Source of the DNA: Arthrobacter alpinus
GTDB lineage: Bacteria > Actinomycetota > Actinomycetes > Actinomycetales > Micrococcaceae
Length of the DNA: 64,000 nt
Direction of reading: 5' to 3'
NCBI RefSeq assembly: GCF_001294625.1
Contig: NZ_CP012677.1
Location: 2,604,001 to 2,668,000, forward strand
In this document: positions 9,303-17,970 of the stretch, one piece after another
Layout: every line of letters starts with the position of its first letter
How positions within the stretch are numbered: position 1 is the first letter of the stretch
The notes under the pieces: generated by a model
Seen by the model: only the letters and a program-made list of their open reading frames with translations
Databases searched by the model: none
Told to the model about the DNA's origin: nothing
Position numbers and translations under genes: made by a program

Positions 9303-10586
9303 GTGAGTACTCAAGCTACACGGATCTTTGTCGCGCGACTTCTAGGCCTTGACGTCTTTGACCCTTTGGGTGATCGTCTGGGCAAGTTGCGTGATGTCGT
9401 AGTGCTGGGCAGCGGACAAAAAACCGCCCCCCACGCCGTCGGCATCGTGGTTGAAGTGCCCGGCAAGAAACGCGTCTTTGTGCCCATGACGCGCCTGACC
9501 TCCATGGACCAGTCACAGATCATCTGCACGGGGCTGGTGAACCTGCGCCGCTTCGAACAGCGTGGGGCGGAGCAATTAGTGGTCGGCGGGCTCTTTGACC
9601 GCAAGGTGACACTAGTGGACGGCTCGGGATTCGCCGTCATCGAAGACATCGCCATGGACCAGCAACGCAATGGCGACTGGCTGATCACCAAGCTCTTTGT
9701 CCGCCGCGGAACCTCCACTTCGCGCCTACGCGGACTGCGGCGCGGACACACCCTGCTGATCGACTGGGCGGAGGCCCACCCGGACGACGATGCAGACCCA
9801 CAGGGCGCCACCCACTTCGTGGCCGCTCACGAGGACCTCAAGCCGGCCGACTTTGCCGATGCCCTGCAGGAGATGAGCGACAAACGCCGCGTGGAAGTGG
9901 CAAGCGAACTTCAGGATGAGCGCCTCGCAGACATCATGTCCGAGCTCCCCGAGGAGGACCAGGTACACCTGCTCTCCGCCCTGGACAATGAGCGTGCCGC
10001 CGACGTTCTGGAGGAGATGGACCCCGACGACGCCGCCGACCTCCTGGCCGATCTGCCCCAGGCCAAGGCCGAGGAACTGCTGCTGCTCATGGAGCCGGAT
10101 GAGGCCAAGGACGTCCGACGCCTGCTCCAATACGCTGAAGGCACCGCCGGGGCCCTCATGACACCCGTGCCGGTAATCCTGCCCCCGGAGGCGACCGTGG
10201 CGGAGGCCCTGGCGCATGTGCGCAGCGAGGACCTCTCCCCCGCCTTGGCGTCTGCCATCTTCATCTGCCGCCCACCCCTGGAGACCCCCACCGGCCGTTT
10301 CCTGGGCGTAGTGCACATCCAGCAACTGCTGCGCAGCGCCCCTCCCGAAAAGTTGGGCACCTTGGTGGATAAGAACCTGGAACCGGTCTCCGATCAGGAC
10401 GATCTGAGCGTCATCAGCCACATCATGGCCTCCTACAACCTCAATTCCCTGCCCGTGGTGAGCAAGGAGGGCCGGCTGGTGGGTGCGGTGACAGTTGATG
10501 ACCTCTTGGACCATCTACTCCCCGAAGACTGGCGCAACCACGAAGACGGCGCCCCCCGGCGCAGGCTAGGAGGCCGCATTGGCTGA
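9303..10586 (+). CDS. Soluble MgtE-N / CBS-domain protein with PRC-barrel-like N terminus
   Basis: A 427-residue protein built like the cytosolic part of the MgtE magnesium channel but with no transmembrane domain. Residues 1-160 contain PRC-barrel-like halves (FDPLGDRLGKLRDVVV; VTLVDGSGFAVIEDIAMD). Residues 180-280 form the helical MgtE-N superhelix (ALQEMSDKRRVEVASEL, EEMDPDDAADLLADLP). Residues 285-415 are a CBS pair ending VVSKEGRLVGAVTVDDLLDHL. It may sense Mg2+ or nucleotide. The stop overlaps the start of the DUF1003 gene by 8 bp, so the two are translationally coupled and may form one membrane complex. Confidence 0.85.
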   Translation: MSTQATRIFVARLLGLDVFDPLGDRLGKLRDVVVLGSGQKTAPHAVGIVVEVPGKKRVFVPMTRLTSMDQSQIICTGLVNLRRFEQRGAEQLVVGGLFDRKVTLVDGSGFAVIEDIAMDQQRNGDWLITKLFVRRGTSTSRLRGLRRGHTLLIDWAEAHPDDDADPQGATHFVAAHEDLKPADFADALQEMSDKRRVEVASELQDERLADIMSELPEEDQVHLLSALDNERAADVLEEMDPDDAADLLADLPQAKAEELLLLMEPDEAKDVRRLLQYAEGTAGALMTPVPVILPPEATVAEALAHVRSEDLSPALASAIFICRPPLETPTGRFLGVVHIQQLLRSAPPEKLGTLVDKNLEPVSDQDDLSVISHIMASYNLNSLPVVSKEGRLVGAVTVDDLLDHLLPEDWRNHEDGAPRRRLGGRIG

Positions 10587-11178
10587 ACGACACCATGTCA
10601 AGGGCGGCGGCCTGGACACACCTATGGAACTGCGTTCCCGGCTGCTGCCCAACCTGACCAGCGACCCGGACTTCTTTGGCCGCTTCGCCGAGCGTTTCGC
10701 CCGCTACATGGGCACGGCTAACTTCCTGCTGTACATGACAGTGTTCGTCATTGTCTGGATCGCCATCAACGTGGTGGGCCTGTTTGGCCTACATTGGGAC
10801 CCCTACCCGTTCATCCTGCTCAACCTGTTCTTCTCCACTCAGGCCTCCTACGCGGCCCCGCTGATCTTGTTGGCCCAGAACCGCCAGGATGACAGGGACA
10901 GGGTCCAAATTGAGCAGGACCGCTCCCGCAATGAGCGCAACCTGGCCGACACCGAGTACCTGACCCGCGAAGTGGCCGCGCTGCGCATCACCTTGCGCGA
11001 AGTGGCCACCAGGGACTTTGTCCGTTCCGAGCTGCGCGGCCTCCTCGAGGACCTGTTGGCCCTTCAGGACAACGACGCCGAGACCCACTCCCGCGACTCC
11101 CGCGACTCCCGCACCTCACGCTCACCCGCCACCAGCTCCATTAGGGCTGTTTCGGCAAAACGCACCACCAACCCCTAA
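10579..11178 (+). CDS. DUF1003 membrane protein
   Basis: A 199-residue protein with two hydrophobic segments (about residues 50-72 and 78-100). The DUF1003 signature is visible in FLLYMTVFVIVWIAINV and PYPFILLNLFFSTQASYAAP, followed by the charged stretch QNRQDDRDRVQIEQDRSRNE and a coiled-coil-like region. The TTG start at 10579 is supported by a strong binding site (AGGAGG) located inside the end of the preceding gene. The C terminus is a Ser/Arg/Asp-rich tail with repeated DSR triplets. Function is unknown; the constant pairing with the MgtE-N/CBS protein suggests a linked role. Confidence 0.85.
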   Translation: MAERHHVKGGGLDTPMELRSRLLPNLTSDPDFFGRFAERFARYMGTANFLLYMTVFVIVWIAINVVGLFGLHWDPYPFILLNLFFSTQASYAAPLILLAQNRQDDRDRVQIEQDRSRNERNLADTEYLTREVAALRITLREVATRDFVRSELRGLLEDLLALQDNDAETHSRDSRDSRTSRSPATSSIRAVSAKRTTNP

Positions 11179-11190
11179 GGCAGTGTCCCC

Positions 11191-12318
11191 ATGAACGCCC
11201 CCACGCCAGCCGCCTTGCACGCCGCCCTCGCTACGGTCATCGACCCTGAGCTGCGCCGGCCCATCACGGAACTGGGCATGGTGGAGGCTGTGGAGGCGGA
11301 CGACGACGGCCGGGTACGCGCCGTCGTCCGCCTCACCATTGCCGGGTGCCCCCTGCGCGGCACCATCACCAGGGGCGTCACCCACGCCTTGATGAAGCTC
11401 GACGGCGTCACCGCCGTCGACGTGGAGCTCACTGTCATGACCGCCCAGCAGCGCTCGGAGCTCCGGGACCAGCTCAAGGCAAGCGCGCCCGAGCGCGGTA
11501 TCCCGTTCAACGCCGAATCATCCCTGACCCGCATTTATGCCGTGGCCAGTGGCAAGGGCGGCGTGGGCAAATCCAGTGTCACAGTGAATTTGGCGTGCGC
11601 CCTGGCCGCCAAGGGATTGCGTGTGGGCATCGTCGACGCGGACATTTACGGCTTTTCCGTGCCGGGGCTCATGGGTATCACCCAGACGCCCACCCGCGTG
11701 GATGAGATGATCCTGCCGCCAGTAGCCCACGATGTGAAGGTCATCTCGATCGGCATGTTCGTCACAGGCAACCAACCCGTGGCTTGGCGCGGCCCCATGC
11801 TGCACCGCGCCCTGGAGCAGTTTTTGACGGACGTGTACTTTGGCGACCTTGACGTGTTGTTCCTGGATCTGCCCCCCGGCACCGGGGATGTGGCGATCTC
11901 CGTGGCCCAACTGCTACCCAAGGCCGAGATTCTAGTGGTGACCACCCCGCAGGCGGCGGCCGCCGACGTTGCCGAGCGGGCAGGGGCCATCGCCGTGCAG
12001 ACCGGGCAGAAAGTGGCCGGCGTGATCGAGAACATGTCGTTCCTGACACTGCCCGACGGCAGCACCATGGAACTGTTTGGCTCCGGTGGCGGTGCGGTAC
12101 TCACCAAACGGCTGAGCCAAACAGTCAACGCAACTGTGGAGTTGCTGGGGCAGATTCCGCTGGATGTGGCACTGCGCGAGGGCGGGGACATTGGCGCACC
12201 CATCGTGCTGGCCAACCCCGAATCCCCTGCGGCGGCGGCGCTGCTGGGTATTGCGGAGAAGTTGGCCGTGCGCCCGCGCGGCCTGGCCGGAATGAGCCTG
12301 GGCGTCTCCCCCCGCTAA
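11191..12318 (+). CDS. mrp: Mrp/NBP35-type iron-sulfur carrier ATPase
   Basis: A 375-residue cytoplasmic P-loop ATPase of the ApbC/Mrp family that carries Fe-S clusters to target proteins. The N-terminal DUF59/MIP18-like domain (VIDPELRRPITELGMVE, residues 10-95) is followed by the deviant Walker A GKGGVGKSS near residue 125, then DADIYGFSVPG, DLPPGTGD and ENMSFL. It starts 12 bp after the DUF1003 stop and is likely in the same transcript. The usual C-terminal CxxC of many Mrp proteins is not visible (the region reads MELFGSGGG), which is common in actinobacterial members. Confidence 0.9.
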   Translation: MNAPTPAALHAALATVIDPELRRPITELGMVEAVEADDDGRVRAVVRLTIAGCPLRGTITRGVTHALMKLDGVTAVDVELTVMTAQQRSELRDQLKASAPERGIPFNAESSLTRIYAVASGKGGVGKSSVTVNLACALAAKGLRVGIVDADIYGFSVPGLMGITQTPTRVDEMILPPVAHDVKVISIGMFVTGNQPVAWRGPMLHRALEQFLTDVYFGDLDVLFLDLPPGTGDVAISVAQLLPKAEILVVTTPQAAAADVAERAGAIAVQTGQKVAGVIENMSFLTLPDGSTMELFGSGGGAVLTKRLSQTVNATVELLGQIPLDVALREGGDIGAPIVLANPESPAAAALLGIAEKLAVRPRGLAGMSLGVSPR

Positions 12319-12415
12319 CAAACGCTGCACCACCATTACCGCTTTAAACCGAAACGCTGCATCACACAGTGATGCAGCGTTCGTAAAATACCTGTCATTG
12401 GTGGTGCAGCGTTTG
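12319..12415. terminator. Nested double hairpin between mrp and tatB
   Basis: Outer 17-bp perfect arms lie at 12319-12335 and 12399-12415, with an inner hairpin of 13-bp perfect arms at 12353-12365 and 12369-12381. Both stems carry the same AACGCTGCA(C/T)CAC word, so the inner stem looks like a diverged copy of the outer one. It lies between two convergent genes and ends 7 bp from the tatB stop. There is no T-tract. Confidence 0.75.
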
Positions 12416-12422
12416 CCGGTGG

Positions 12423-12848
12423 CTACGTGGCCTCGACGTCGAACGGGGCCAACTGGCCCTCTGCGAGACGTTCAATCTCTTGTGCTGCGGGCACAGCCGG
12501 GGCCGATTCAATAGCCTTGTCCTCGTTCTTACCCATCATCGAGGCAATGGCGTCGCCGGGAGCCGTCTTCAGCGACTTCAGCTTGTCAAAGTCCTCGTCG
12601 TCAATGAGAGCCTCGCGGATGATGCGGCGGGGATCGTACTGGCGCGGGTCCAGCTTCTTCCAGTCGATATCATCAATGTCCAGCCCCGCCTCTTCCTTAA
12701 TGGTTTCGCGCGCGCCGGAGGCCATCCGCCGTACTTCACGGATGAGGTTCTTCAGCTTGTCCACGTAACCGGGAAGCCGCTTGGGACCGATCAACATGAC
12801 AGCCAAAATGACAATCACGATCAGCTCAGGGGTATTGATACCAAACAC
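12423..12848 (-). CDS. tatB: Sec-independent (Tat) translocase protein TatB
   Basis: A 141-residue protein with one N-terminal membrane helix, an amphipathic helix and an acidic/polar tail. The signature is MFGINTPELIVIVILAVMLI with the conserved Glu in TPELI and Gly-Pro before the amphipathic helix (GPKRLPGYVDKLKNLIREVRRM). It would be part of the TatABC export complex for folded proteins, and a Tat substrate (the phosphoesterase at 35954) is in this window. It lies downstream of sigE on the same strand, the order known from mycobacteria, where sigE and tatB are linked. Confidence 0.85.
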   Translation of the reverse strand: MFGINTPELIVIVILAVMLIGPKRLPGYVDKLKNLIREVRRMASGARETIKEEAGLDIDDIDWKKLDPRQYDPRRIIREALIDDEDFDKLKSLKTAPGDAIASMMGKNEDKAIESAPAVPAAQEIERLAEGQLAPFDVEAT

Positions 12849-12959
12849 GTTAGGAAGATTACCCTCTCAACACTCAAAGCAACGATTCCACTGCCGTCTT
12901 GGGCCAGTAATTGGTCGTTGATTTGCTCTTACATTACGGACAAGGTGATAGCAGCATCG

Positions 12960-13601
12960 CTAGTGTGCACCAACAATCCGCGGCAGGGACAGCAACGGCT
13001 TCTTCGCCGGAGTCTTGGCCCTGATGGGTGACCTGTCCGCCAACGACTCCCGCAACATGGCCCGCCCGCGGTGGATGCGCGAGCGCACCGTCCCCAGCTT
13101 GATGTTCAAGGTGTGGGCCACCTCGTCGTAAGAGTACCCCTCCATGTCGCAAAGGACGACGGCGGCGCGAAAGTCGGGCGGCAAGGCCTCCAACGCCGCG
13201 GCAATGTCGGCGTCGAGGTTGTTGAACTCAAAGACGCGCTCGGGTCCGGGATCGGCACCGGCCAGCCGGGACTCGGCGTCCTCAGCCAGAGGGTCAAAGC
13301 GAATCCGCTGCTTGCGACGCGCCTGGTCTAGGAACAAGTTGGTGGTGATGCGGTGCAGCCAGCCGTCCAGGGTCCCGGGCTTGAACTTATCCAGAGAACG
13401 GAAAGCCCTGACAAAAACTTCCTGAGTGAGGTCCTCGGCGTCGTACCTGTTGGCTGTCAGGCGGTAGGCCAAGCGGAAGACTTTCGCGGAGTGGTTAGTC
13501 ACCACCTCGTCCCATGATGGCACGCGCCAGTGCGGATCAGGCTGCTGAGCCCCGGGGTCTGAAGCTGGGGGGAGAGCTGCGGAGCTAGTGGTAATACTCA
13601 T
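12960..13601 (-). CDS. sigE: ECF RNA polymerase sigma factor, SigE-like
   Basis: A 213-residue group-4 sigma factor. Region 2 is seen in [31 protein letters not shown] and [16 protein letters not shown]; region 4 in [24 protein letters not shown] followed by the helix-turn-helix [20 protein letters not shown]. It matches the cell-envelope stress sigma factor linked to tatB and mrp in actinobacteria, with a divergent O-methyltransferase gene. Only 111 bp separate it from tatB, so the anti-sigma factor RseA and the HtrA protease found between them in mycobacteria are absent at this site. Confidence 0.88.
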   Translation of the reverse strand: MSITTSSAALPPASDPGAQQPDPHWRVPSWDEVVTNHSAKVFRLAYRLTANRYDAEDLTQEVFVRAFRSLDKFKPGTLDGWLHRITTNLFLDQARRKQRIRFDPLAEDAESRLAGADPGPERVFEFNNLDADIAAALEALPPDFRAAVVLCDMEGYSYDEVAHTLNIKLGTVRSRIHRGRAMLRESLADRSPIRAKTPAKKPLLSLPRIVGAH

Positions 13602-13788
13602 GGCTACACCTCATTTCTTCGCCGTGCAGGGCTCTACTTTTGCAGAAAAACCCACTCAGTGAACCTTCTCTGGTCTGACAAGTGTGCCAAACAAAGCTGA
13701 CATTTTGCTGGGCGAAAAAGAAATTCAGCCCACGGCGCAGGCAGTAGGCTAGAGGAAATCACCGCGACAGTTTAGGAAAACACCACGC

Positions 13789-14421
13789 ATGAGCGCCGAC
13801 AAATCCACCAGCTGGTCCTATACAGAGGGCCTTCCAGTGGAAGATGACGTCCTGCGTCGCGCACGCGAACGCTCCCACGAGCTGGGATTGTTCCCCGTCA
13901 GCCACGGGGTTGCCGCAGCATTGAGCGTTCTGGCGGCCTCATCGAAAGCACAGACGGTGGTGGAAGTTGGAACCGGTGCGGGCGTCTCCGGGGTAGCCCT
14001 GCTGCGGGGGCTGGGGCCACGGGCCGTGTTGACCACCATTGACCCTGACGTGGACCACCTCAAAGCGGCCCGGGAGGCGTTTATTGAGTCGGGTTCGGCC
14101 GCCAACCGTATCCGCACCATCTCCGGCCGCGGCCAGGACGTGTTGCCGCGCCTGACAGATGCCGCCTACGACCTGGTGTTCATCGATGCCGACAAGCCCA
14201 GCTTCCCCGAATACGTGGAACAGGGCATCAGGCTGTTGAAATCGGGTGGACTGCTGATTGTCAATGACGCCCTGGACAAGGACAGGGTCTCGGATCCTGC
14301 CATCCGTGAGGCCAGCACCGTGGTGCTGCGCCGTGTTGGCAAGGCCATCCGGGACAATGAGAACCTTATTTCAGCCATGCTGCCCACCGGCGACGGCTTG
14401 CTGCTCGCGGTCAAGCGCTAG
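13789..14421 (+). CDS. O-methyltransferase (class I, COMT-like)
   Basis: A 210-residue AdoMet-dependent methyltransferase of the small-molecule O-methyltransferase family 3 (catechol/caffeoyl-CoA type). Motif I is VVEVGTGAGVSGVALL near residue 62; later motifs are TTIDPDVDHLKAAR, the metal-binding Asp in YDLVFIDADKPSF near residue 130, and GGLLIVNDALDKDR. The ATG at 13789 is the natural start. It is divergent from sigE, an arrangement known from mycobacteria. The substrate is not known. Confidence 0.85.
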   Translation: MSADKSTSWSYTEGLPVEDDVLRRARERSHELGLFPVSHGVAAALSVLAASSKAQTVVEVGTGAGVSGVALLRGLGPRAVLTTIDPDVDHLKAAREAFIESGSAANRIRTISGRGQDVLPRLTDAAYDLVFIDADKPSFPEYVEQGIRLLKSGGLLIVNDALDKDRVSDPAIREASTVVLRRVGKAIRDNENLISAMLPTGDGLLLAVKR

Positions 14422-14438
14422 ACCCAAGCGGTTAAATG

Positions 14439-14470
14439 CCGAACGGGGCAGCCACGGCTGTCCCGTTCGG
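14439..14470. terminator. Bidirectional hairpin between the O-methyltransferase and DUF3117 genes
   Basis: Arms CCGAACGGGGCA (14439-14450) and TGTCCCGTTCGG (14459-14470) pair with one mismatch across a short loop. It lies between convergent stops at 14421 and 14491 and can serve both transcripts. Confidence 0.6.
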
Positions 14471-14490
14471 TATAGCAACGTGGCTGCGAG

Positions 14491-14658
14491 CTACTCGGTC
14501 GCGCCCACGAGGCACTCTTTAAGGCTGATTGCCTCGGCGGCGTTCATTTCCACCACAAGCCGTCCGCCGCCTTCTAGTGGCAGACGCAAGATCAGGCTTC
14601 GCCCTTCCTTGGTCACTTCCATTGGACCGTCACCGGTTCTGGGTTTCATGGCCGCCAT
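14491..14658 (-). CDS. DUF3117 small protein
   Basis: A 55-residue protein found by reading the minus strand. It begins MAAMKPRTGDGPMEVTKEGR, continues with a LPLEGGGRLVVEMN core and ends CLVGATE. This is the conserved actinobacterial DUF3117 family, always about this length. The ATG at 14658 has a GGGGAAG binding site. In related genomes it sits near tag and the divIVA-like gene, as here. No function is known; its size and strong conservation suggest a structural or regulatory small protein. Confidence 0.85.
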   Translation of the reverse strand: MAAMKPRTGDGPMEVTKEGRSLILRLPLEGGGRLVVEMNAAEAISLKECLVGATE

Positions 14659-14813
14659 AAGGACTTCCCCTTTTCATAGTACAAACCAGCGTCTTCGATG
14701 AGCCTTACTCACCGGCTGGTCCGTGTTGTATCCCTCACAGTTCATTATTCCGCACTTCGGGCGCCGGGCGCTAATCGAGGCGCTCTCCCGTCACACAGGC
14801 GGTGCCGGGGGTT

Positions 14814-16052
14814 TTACGGTGGCCAATCTCCACCGCCGGGCAATTGCGTCCATTGCCACAGCCAGGTGACCCACACAAGCTGCAAGAGGGTGAACATGAC
14901 AAGCACGCTCCACCGGTAAGCGCGGGAGGTGGAGATGAAGGCCGCTGCCAGTGCGAGCGGGAAGAACGGGAGCAGCATCCGGAAGGTGCTGGTCTGCGGA
15001 TGCAGCACCGCCAGCAGGTACAGCAGGTACATGGCGCACCAGAGGCGCAGGTCCACGCCGATCCTGCGCACGGAGTGGGAGTTCAGGTAAAGAGCGGCAA
15101 GGGCCACCAGCAGGACCGGTAGCAACGGCCCCCACAATGGCCCCACCAACGCCACACCGGCGTCGAACCACGGCTCAAAAAGCACCAGGGGACCGCCACG
15201 CCAGGCCGTTTCCGTGTCGGTGTAGGAGCTCATCTCCCCCGTCACCGCCCAGGCAATCAGCATCCAGGCGAACGCCATGACGCCGCTGACAAGCAGCAGC
15301 ACCGCCCCGCTGAGCATCTCCTGCATAGGGAAAGGATCCTGGCGCCTGTGCCACCACCGCAGGAGCAGGTGGAGGCCGACGACGGCGGCAAACGGCACTC
15401 CCGCCGGCCGCGAAAGGCAAAGAAAAATCACCGTGGGCACCGCCCACCAGTATTGGCGCTTGATGAGGAAATACAGTGCGGCCGCCAGCAGCAAGGTACT
15501 CAGCGACTCGGCATAAGGGATCTGTAAAATCGCCGAAATCGGGAACGTGGCGAAGAACGCCACACCCCACAGCGCTGTTCCCGGCGCGGCAAAGCGCACG
15601 AAGATTTTGTAGATCACCAAGGTGGCGCCGAGGCCGGCGGCCACAGCCACCGCGGGAGCAAGGACCACCCAGCCAAATCCCGTCAGCGCATGCAGCCCCT
15701 TGACGATGAGGGGGAACAGCGGGTAGAAAGCCCACGCATTGGTCTCGGCCGTGCCGTTCGCGCTTCTGGGGATGGTGGAAGGATAGCCTTCCGTGAAGAT
15801 CCGCTGGTACCACTCGCTATCCCAGATATTGATGAAGCTCAGGTAGTCCGGCTGGGCTGCACCCCACGGGCTGGCGCCCTGATGCCAGGCAACACCAAGG
15901 AGGATCACCGCGGAGATCAGGCGGGCGGCCACATAGATCGAAGTGACCTGCAGCCACCACGGCGCCGTTTTAAAGGGGGCAAGGGCGCGTTCCAGCAATC
16001 CAAAAAGGCGGTCGTTGATGGTGGGCTGCTCCGCCGCGGGAGTGCCGCTCAC
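14814..16052 (-). CDS. Polytopic membrane glycosyltransferase, PIG-V/GT-C-like
   Basis: A 412-residue protein with about ten hydrophobic helices. Near residue 75 it has the loop FINIWDSEWYQRIFTEGYP, whose WDSxWY form matches the first extracytoplasmic loop of PIG-V-like mannosyltransferases and other GT-C enzymes that use polyprenyl-phosphate sugars. A role in lipoglycan or wall glycan assembly is inferred. A longer reading to 16100 exists, but the GTG at 16052 overlaps the tag stop as GTGA, which suggests translational coupling and is the preferred start. Confidence 0.7.
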   Translation of the reverse strand: MSGTPAAEQPTINDRLFGLLERALAPFKTAPWWLQVTSIYVAARLISAVILLGVAWHQGASPWGAAQPDYLSFINIWDSEWYQRIFTEGYPSTIPRSANGTAETNAWAFYPLFPLIVKGLHALTGFGWVVLAPAVAVAAGLGATLVIYKIFVRFAAPGTALWGVAFFATFPISAILQIPYAESLSTLLLAAALYFLIKRQYWWAVPTVIFLCLSRPAGVPFAAVVGLHLLLRWWHRRQDPFPMQEMLSGAVLLLVSGVMAFAWMLIAWAVTGEMSSYTDTETAWRGGPLVLFEPWFDAGVALVGPLWGPLLPVLLVALAALYLNSHSVRRIGVDLRLWCAMYLLYLLAVLHPQTSTFRMLLPFFPLALAAAFISTSRAYRWSVLVMFTLLQLVWVTWLWQWTQLPGGGDWPP

Positions 16053-16660
16053 GCGGTCCCGCCCGCCGCTGGGCCAGCCAGTGACTTCGCCACCCAACAT
16101 TCGGGGACGTGGTCATTGACCAGGCCGATGGCCTGCATCATGGCATAGGCGGTGGTTGGCCCCACGAAGGCGAAGCCGTGCTTCTTCAGTTCCTTGGCCA
16201 GCGCCGCGGACTCCGCCGTCGTGGACGGGATCGGCGCAGCAAGGGGCCGTGGGGTGGCGGGCGCATGGGCGTAAATCACGGAGCTCAGCGTCGTCCCCTC
16301 AGGAAGCGCCAGCAGCGCCCTGGCGTTGCCGATGGTCGCCTTGATCTTCATCAAGTTACGGACAATCCCGGCATCGGCCATGAGCCGCTCGATGTCTGCC
16401 TGCTGGTAGTCCGCAACAATTGCGGGTTCAAAGTTGGCAAAAGCAGCACGGAAGGCCTCGCGTTTACGCAAAATGGTGATCCAGCTCAGCCCCGACTGGA
16501 AGGCTTCCAAGCTCAGACGTTCGAAGAGGTCCCGTTCGCCGCTGACGGGACAGCCCCACTCCTGGTCGTGATAGCGCTGGTACTGTTCGTCGGCGCCCAG
16601 GCCTGCCCACGGGCAGCGGGCCTTCCCGTCGGCTCCGACGATCACCTCGACCACGCTCAC
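16049..16660 (-). CDS. tag: DNA-3-methyladenine glycosylase I
   Basis: A 203-residue base-excision repair enzyme that removes 3-methyladenine. Family motifs are RCPWAG at the N terminus, YHDQEWGCPVSGERDLFERLSLEAFQSGLSW (residues 30-60), TILRKREAFR and the C-terminal HGFAFVGPTTAYAMMQAIGLVNDH. Zn2+ in Tag binds Cys and His residues at both ends; Cys16, the HxxxC at the end (NDHVPECW) and the second His are present. The start GTG overlaps the divIVA-like stop by 4 bp (GTGA). Confidence 0.92.
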   Translation of the reverse strand: MSVVEVIVGADGKARCPWAGLGADEQYQRYHDQEWGCPVSGERDLFERLSLEAFQSGLSWITILRKREAFRAAFANFEPAIVADYQQADIERLMADAGIVRNLMKIKATIGNARALLALPEGTTLSSVIYAHAPATPRPLAAPIPSTTAESAALAKELKKHGFAFVGPTTAYAMMQAIGLVNDHVPECWVAKSLAGPAAGGTA

Positions 16661-17028
16661 GCAGTTGCTCCGGGGGCGCTGCCGGGAGTTGCCTGCCGTG
16701 AGTGGTCGGCGTCAGCGAAGGCCCCGCCGTCGTGCGCCTCAAGATCGGCAATCCGGGCGTCCTTGGCGGCGAGCTGATCACGCAGCCTGTCCAGCGCCTC
16801 ATCTACCTGGTCCATGCGGTAGCCGCGCAGGCCCAGGGAAAAACGCAGGCGGTCGACGTCGGCCGGTGCCGGATGCGCTGGCAAAAGTACAGGCGGGAGC
16901 CCGGTGACGGGTTCATTCAGCCCGTCGTGATAGATGGCAGCGTCTGTCTCCGGCTTTTTGAGGCCGACGACGTAGACGGCTACCGCGGCAGCAAGCATGA
17001 CTGCAAGGAAGATCAGGAAGTAGCTCAC
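16657..17028 (-). CDS. DivIVA-domain membrane-anchored protein
   Basis: A 123-residue protein with one N-terminal membrane segment (residues 2-22) and a short cytoplasmic DivIVA-like domain: LRFSLGLRGYRMDQVDEALDRL, then a coiled-coil heptad stretch RDQLAAKDARIADLE. The Gly-Tyr in LRGYRMDQVD matches the DivIVA N-terminal lobe. It is too short for a full polar scaffold and is more likely an accessory envelope or division protein. It is the first gene of a GTGA-coupled set with tag and the PIG-V-like gene. Confidence 0.8.
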   Translation of the reverse strand: MSYFLIFLAVMLAAAVAVYVVGLKKPETDAAIYHDGLNEPVTGLPPVLLPAHPAPADVDRLRFSLGLRGYRMDQVDEALDRLRDQLAAKDARIADLEAHDGGAFADADHSRQATPGSAPGATA

Positions 17029-17079
17029 AGTACTATGGTGCCAGATCCACCCGCCGGGCCACGGCGAGACGCTCAGCGC

Positions 17080-17850
17080 TCAGCCCTCGGCCACCCTCAG
17101 GCCGGCTTTCCCGGACATGACCAGGGCCACCGCTTCTTCAGGTGTGTCGACGATCTGCACAATGTCCAGGTCTCCCGGGGACACCAGGCCCTCGGCCACC
17201 ATGGTGTCCTTGATCCAGGCCAACAGTGGGGACCAGAACGCGCTGTCCACCAGCACAATCGGGAATTGCGTCACTTTGCTGGTTTGCACCAGCACCATGG
17301 CTTCAAATAGTTCATCCAAGGTGCCCAGCCCGCCGGGCAGCACCACAAACCCTTGCGCGTATTTGACAAACATGGTCTTGCGGGCAAAGAAGTATCGGAA
17401 GTCAACGCCCAGTCCCACCCACTGGTTCATGCCCTGTTCAAAGGGGAGCTCAATACCCAGCCCAATGGAGAGCCCGCCAGCTTCACTGGCGCCCCGGTTG
17501 GCGGCCTCCATGGAACCAGGGCCACCCCCTGTGATGACGGCAACCCCGGCTTCCGCCAGCAGCCGGCCAACATCAACACCGCTTTGGTAGTGGGGATTCT
17601 CCGGCTTGGTACGTGCGGAGCCAAAGACGCTGATGGCCGGACCAATGTCGGAGAGCGCGTCGAAGCCCTGAACGAATTCGCTCTGGATGCGCATGACACG
17701 CCACGGGTCGGTGTGGGTGAAGTCGCTGCTGCGCTGCGTGTCCAAGAGCCTGGCGTCAGCAGTGGACCCGGCGGGCGTGTCCTTCTTCCACCCGCCGTAG
17801 GGCTGCTTTTTGAAACGGCGGGGAATGTTGGAACCTGTCGGTGCGCTCAT
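17080..17850 (-). CDS. LOG-family protein (TIGR00730), nucleotide phosphoribohydrolase-like
   Basis: A 256-residue Rossmann-fold protein of the LONELY GUY family, which releases free cytokinin-like bases from nucleoside 5'-monophosphates; many bacterial members act on AMP. The diagnostic motifs are ITGGGPGSMEAANRGA near residue 110 and PGGLGTLDELFEAMVL near residue 172. About 50 extra N-terminal residues (RFKKQPYGGWKKD) are shared with actinobacterial members. It is 51 bp from the divIVA-like gene, same strand. Confidence 0.85.
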   Translation of the reverse strand: MSAPTGSNIPRRFKKQPYGGWKKDTPAGSTADARLLDTQRSSDFTHTDPWRVMRIQSEFVQGFDALSDIGPAISVFGSARTKPENPHYQSGVDVGRLLAEAGVAVITGGGPGSMEAANRGASEAGGLSIGLGIELPFEQGMNQWVGLGVDFRYFFARKTMFVKYAQGFVVLPGGLGTLDELFEAMVLVQTSKVTQFPIVLVDSAFWSPLLAWIKDTMVAEGLVSPGDLDIVQIVDTPEEAVALVMSGKAGLRVAEG

Positions 17851-17970
17851 GCCCTAAGGCTACGTGAAGACCTCACGTGATCGAGGCCGCTTTGTCTCGT
17901 TCACGTTACGATCCCCACCGAAGAGCACCAATCAGTAACTGCGATCACATTTGTTCGATAGATTCATTAC

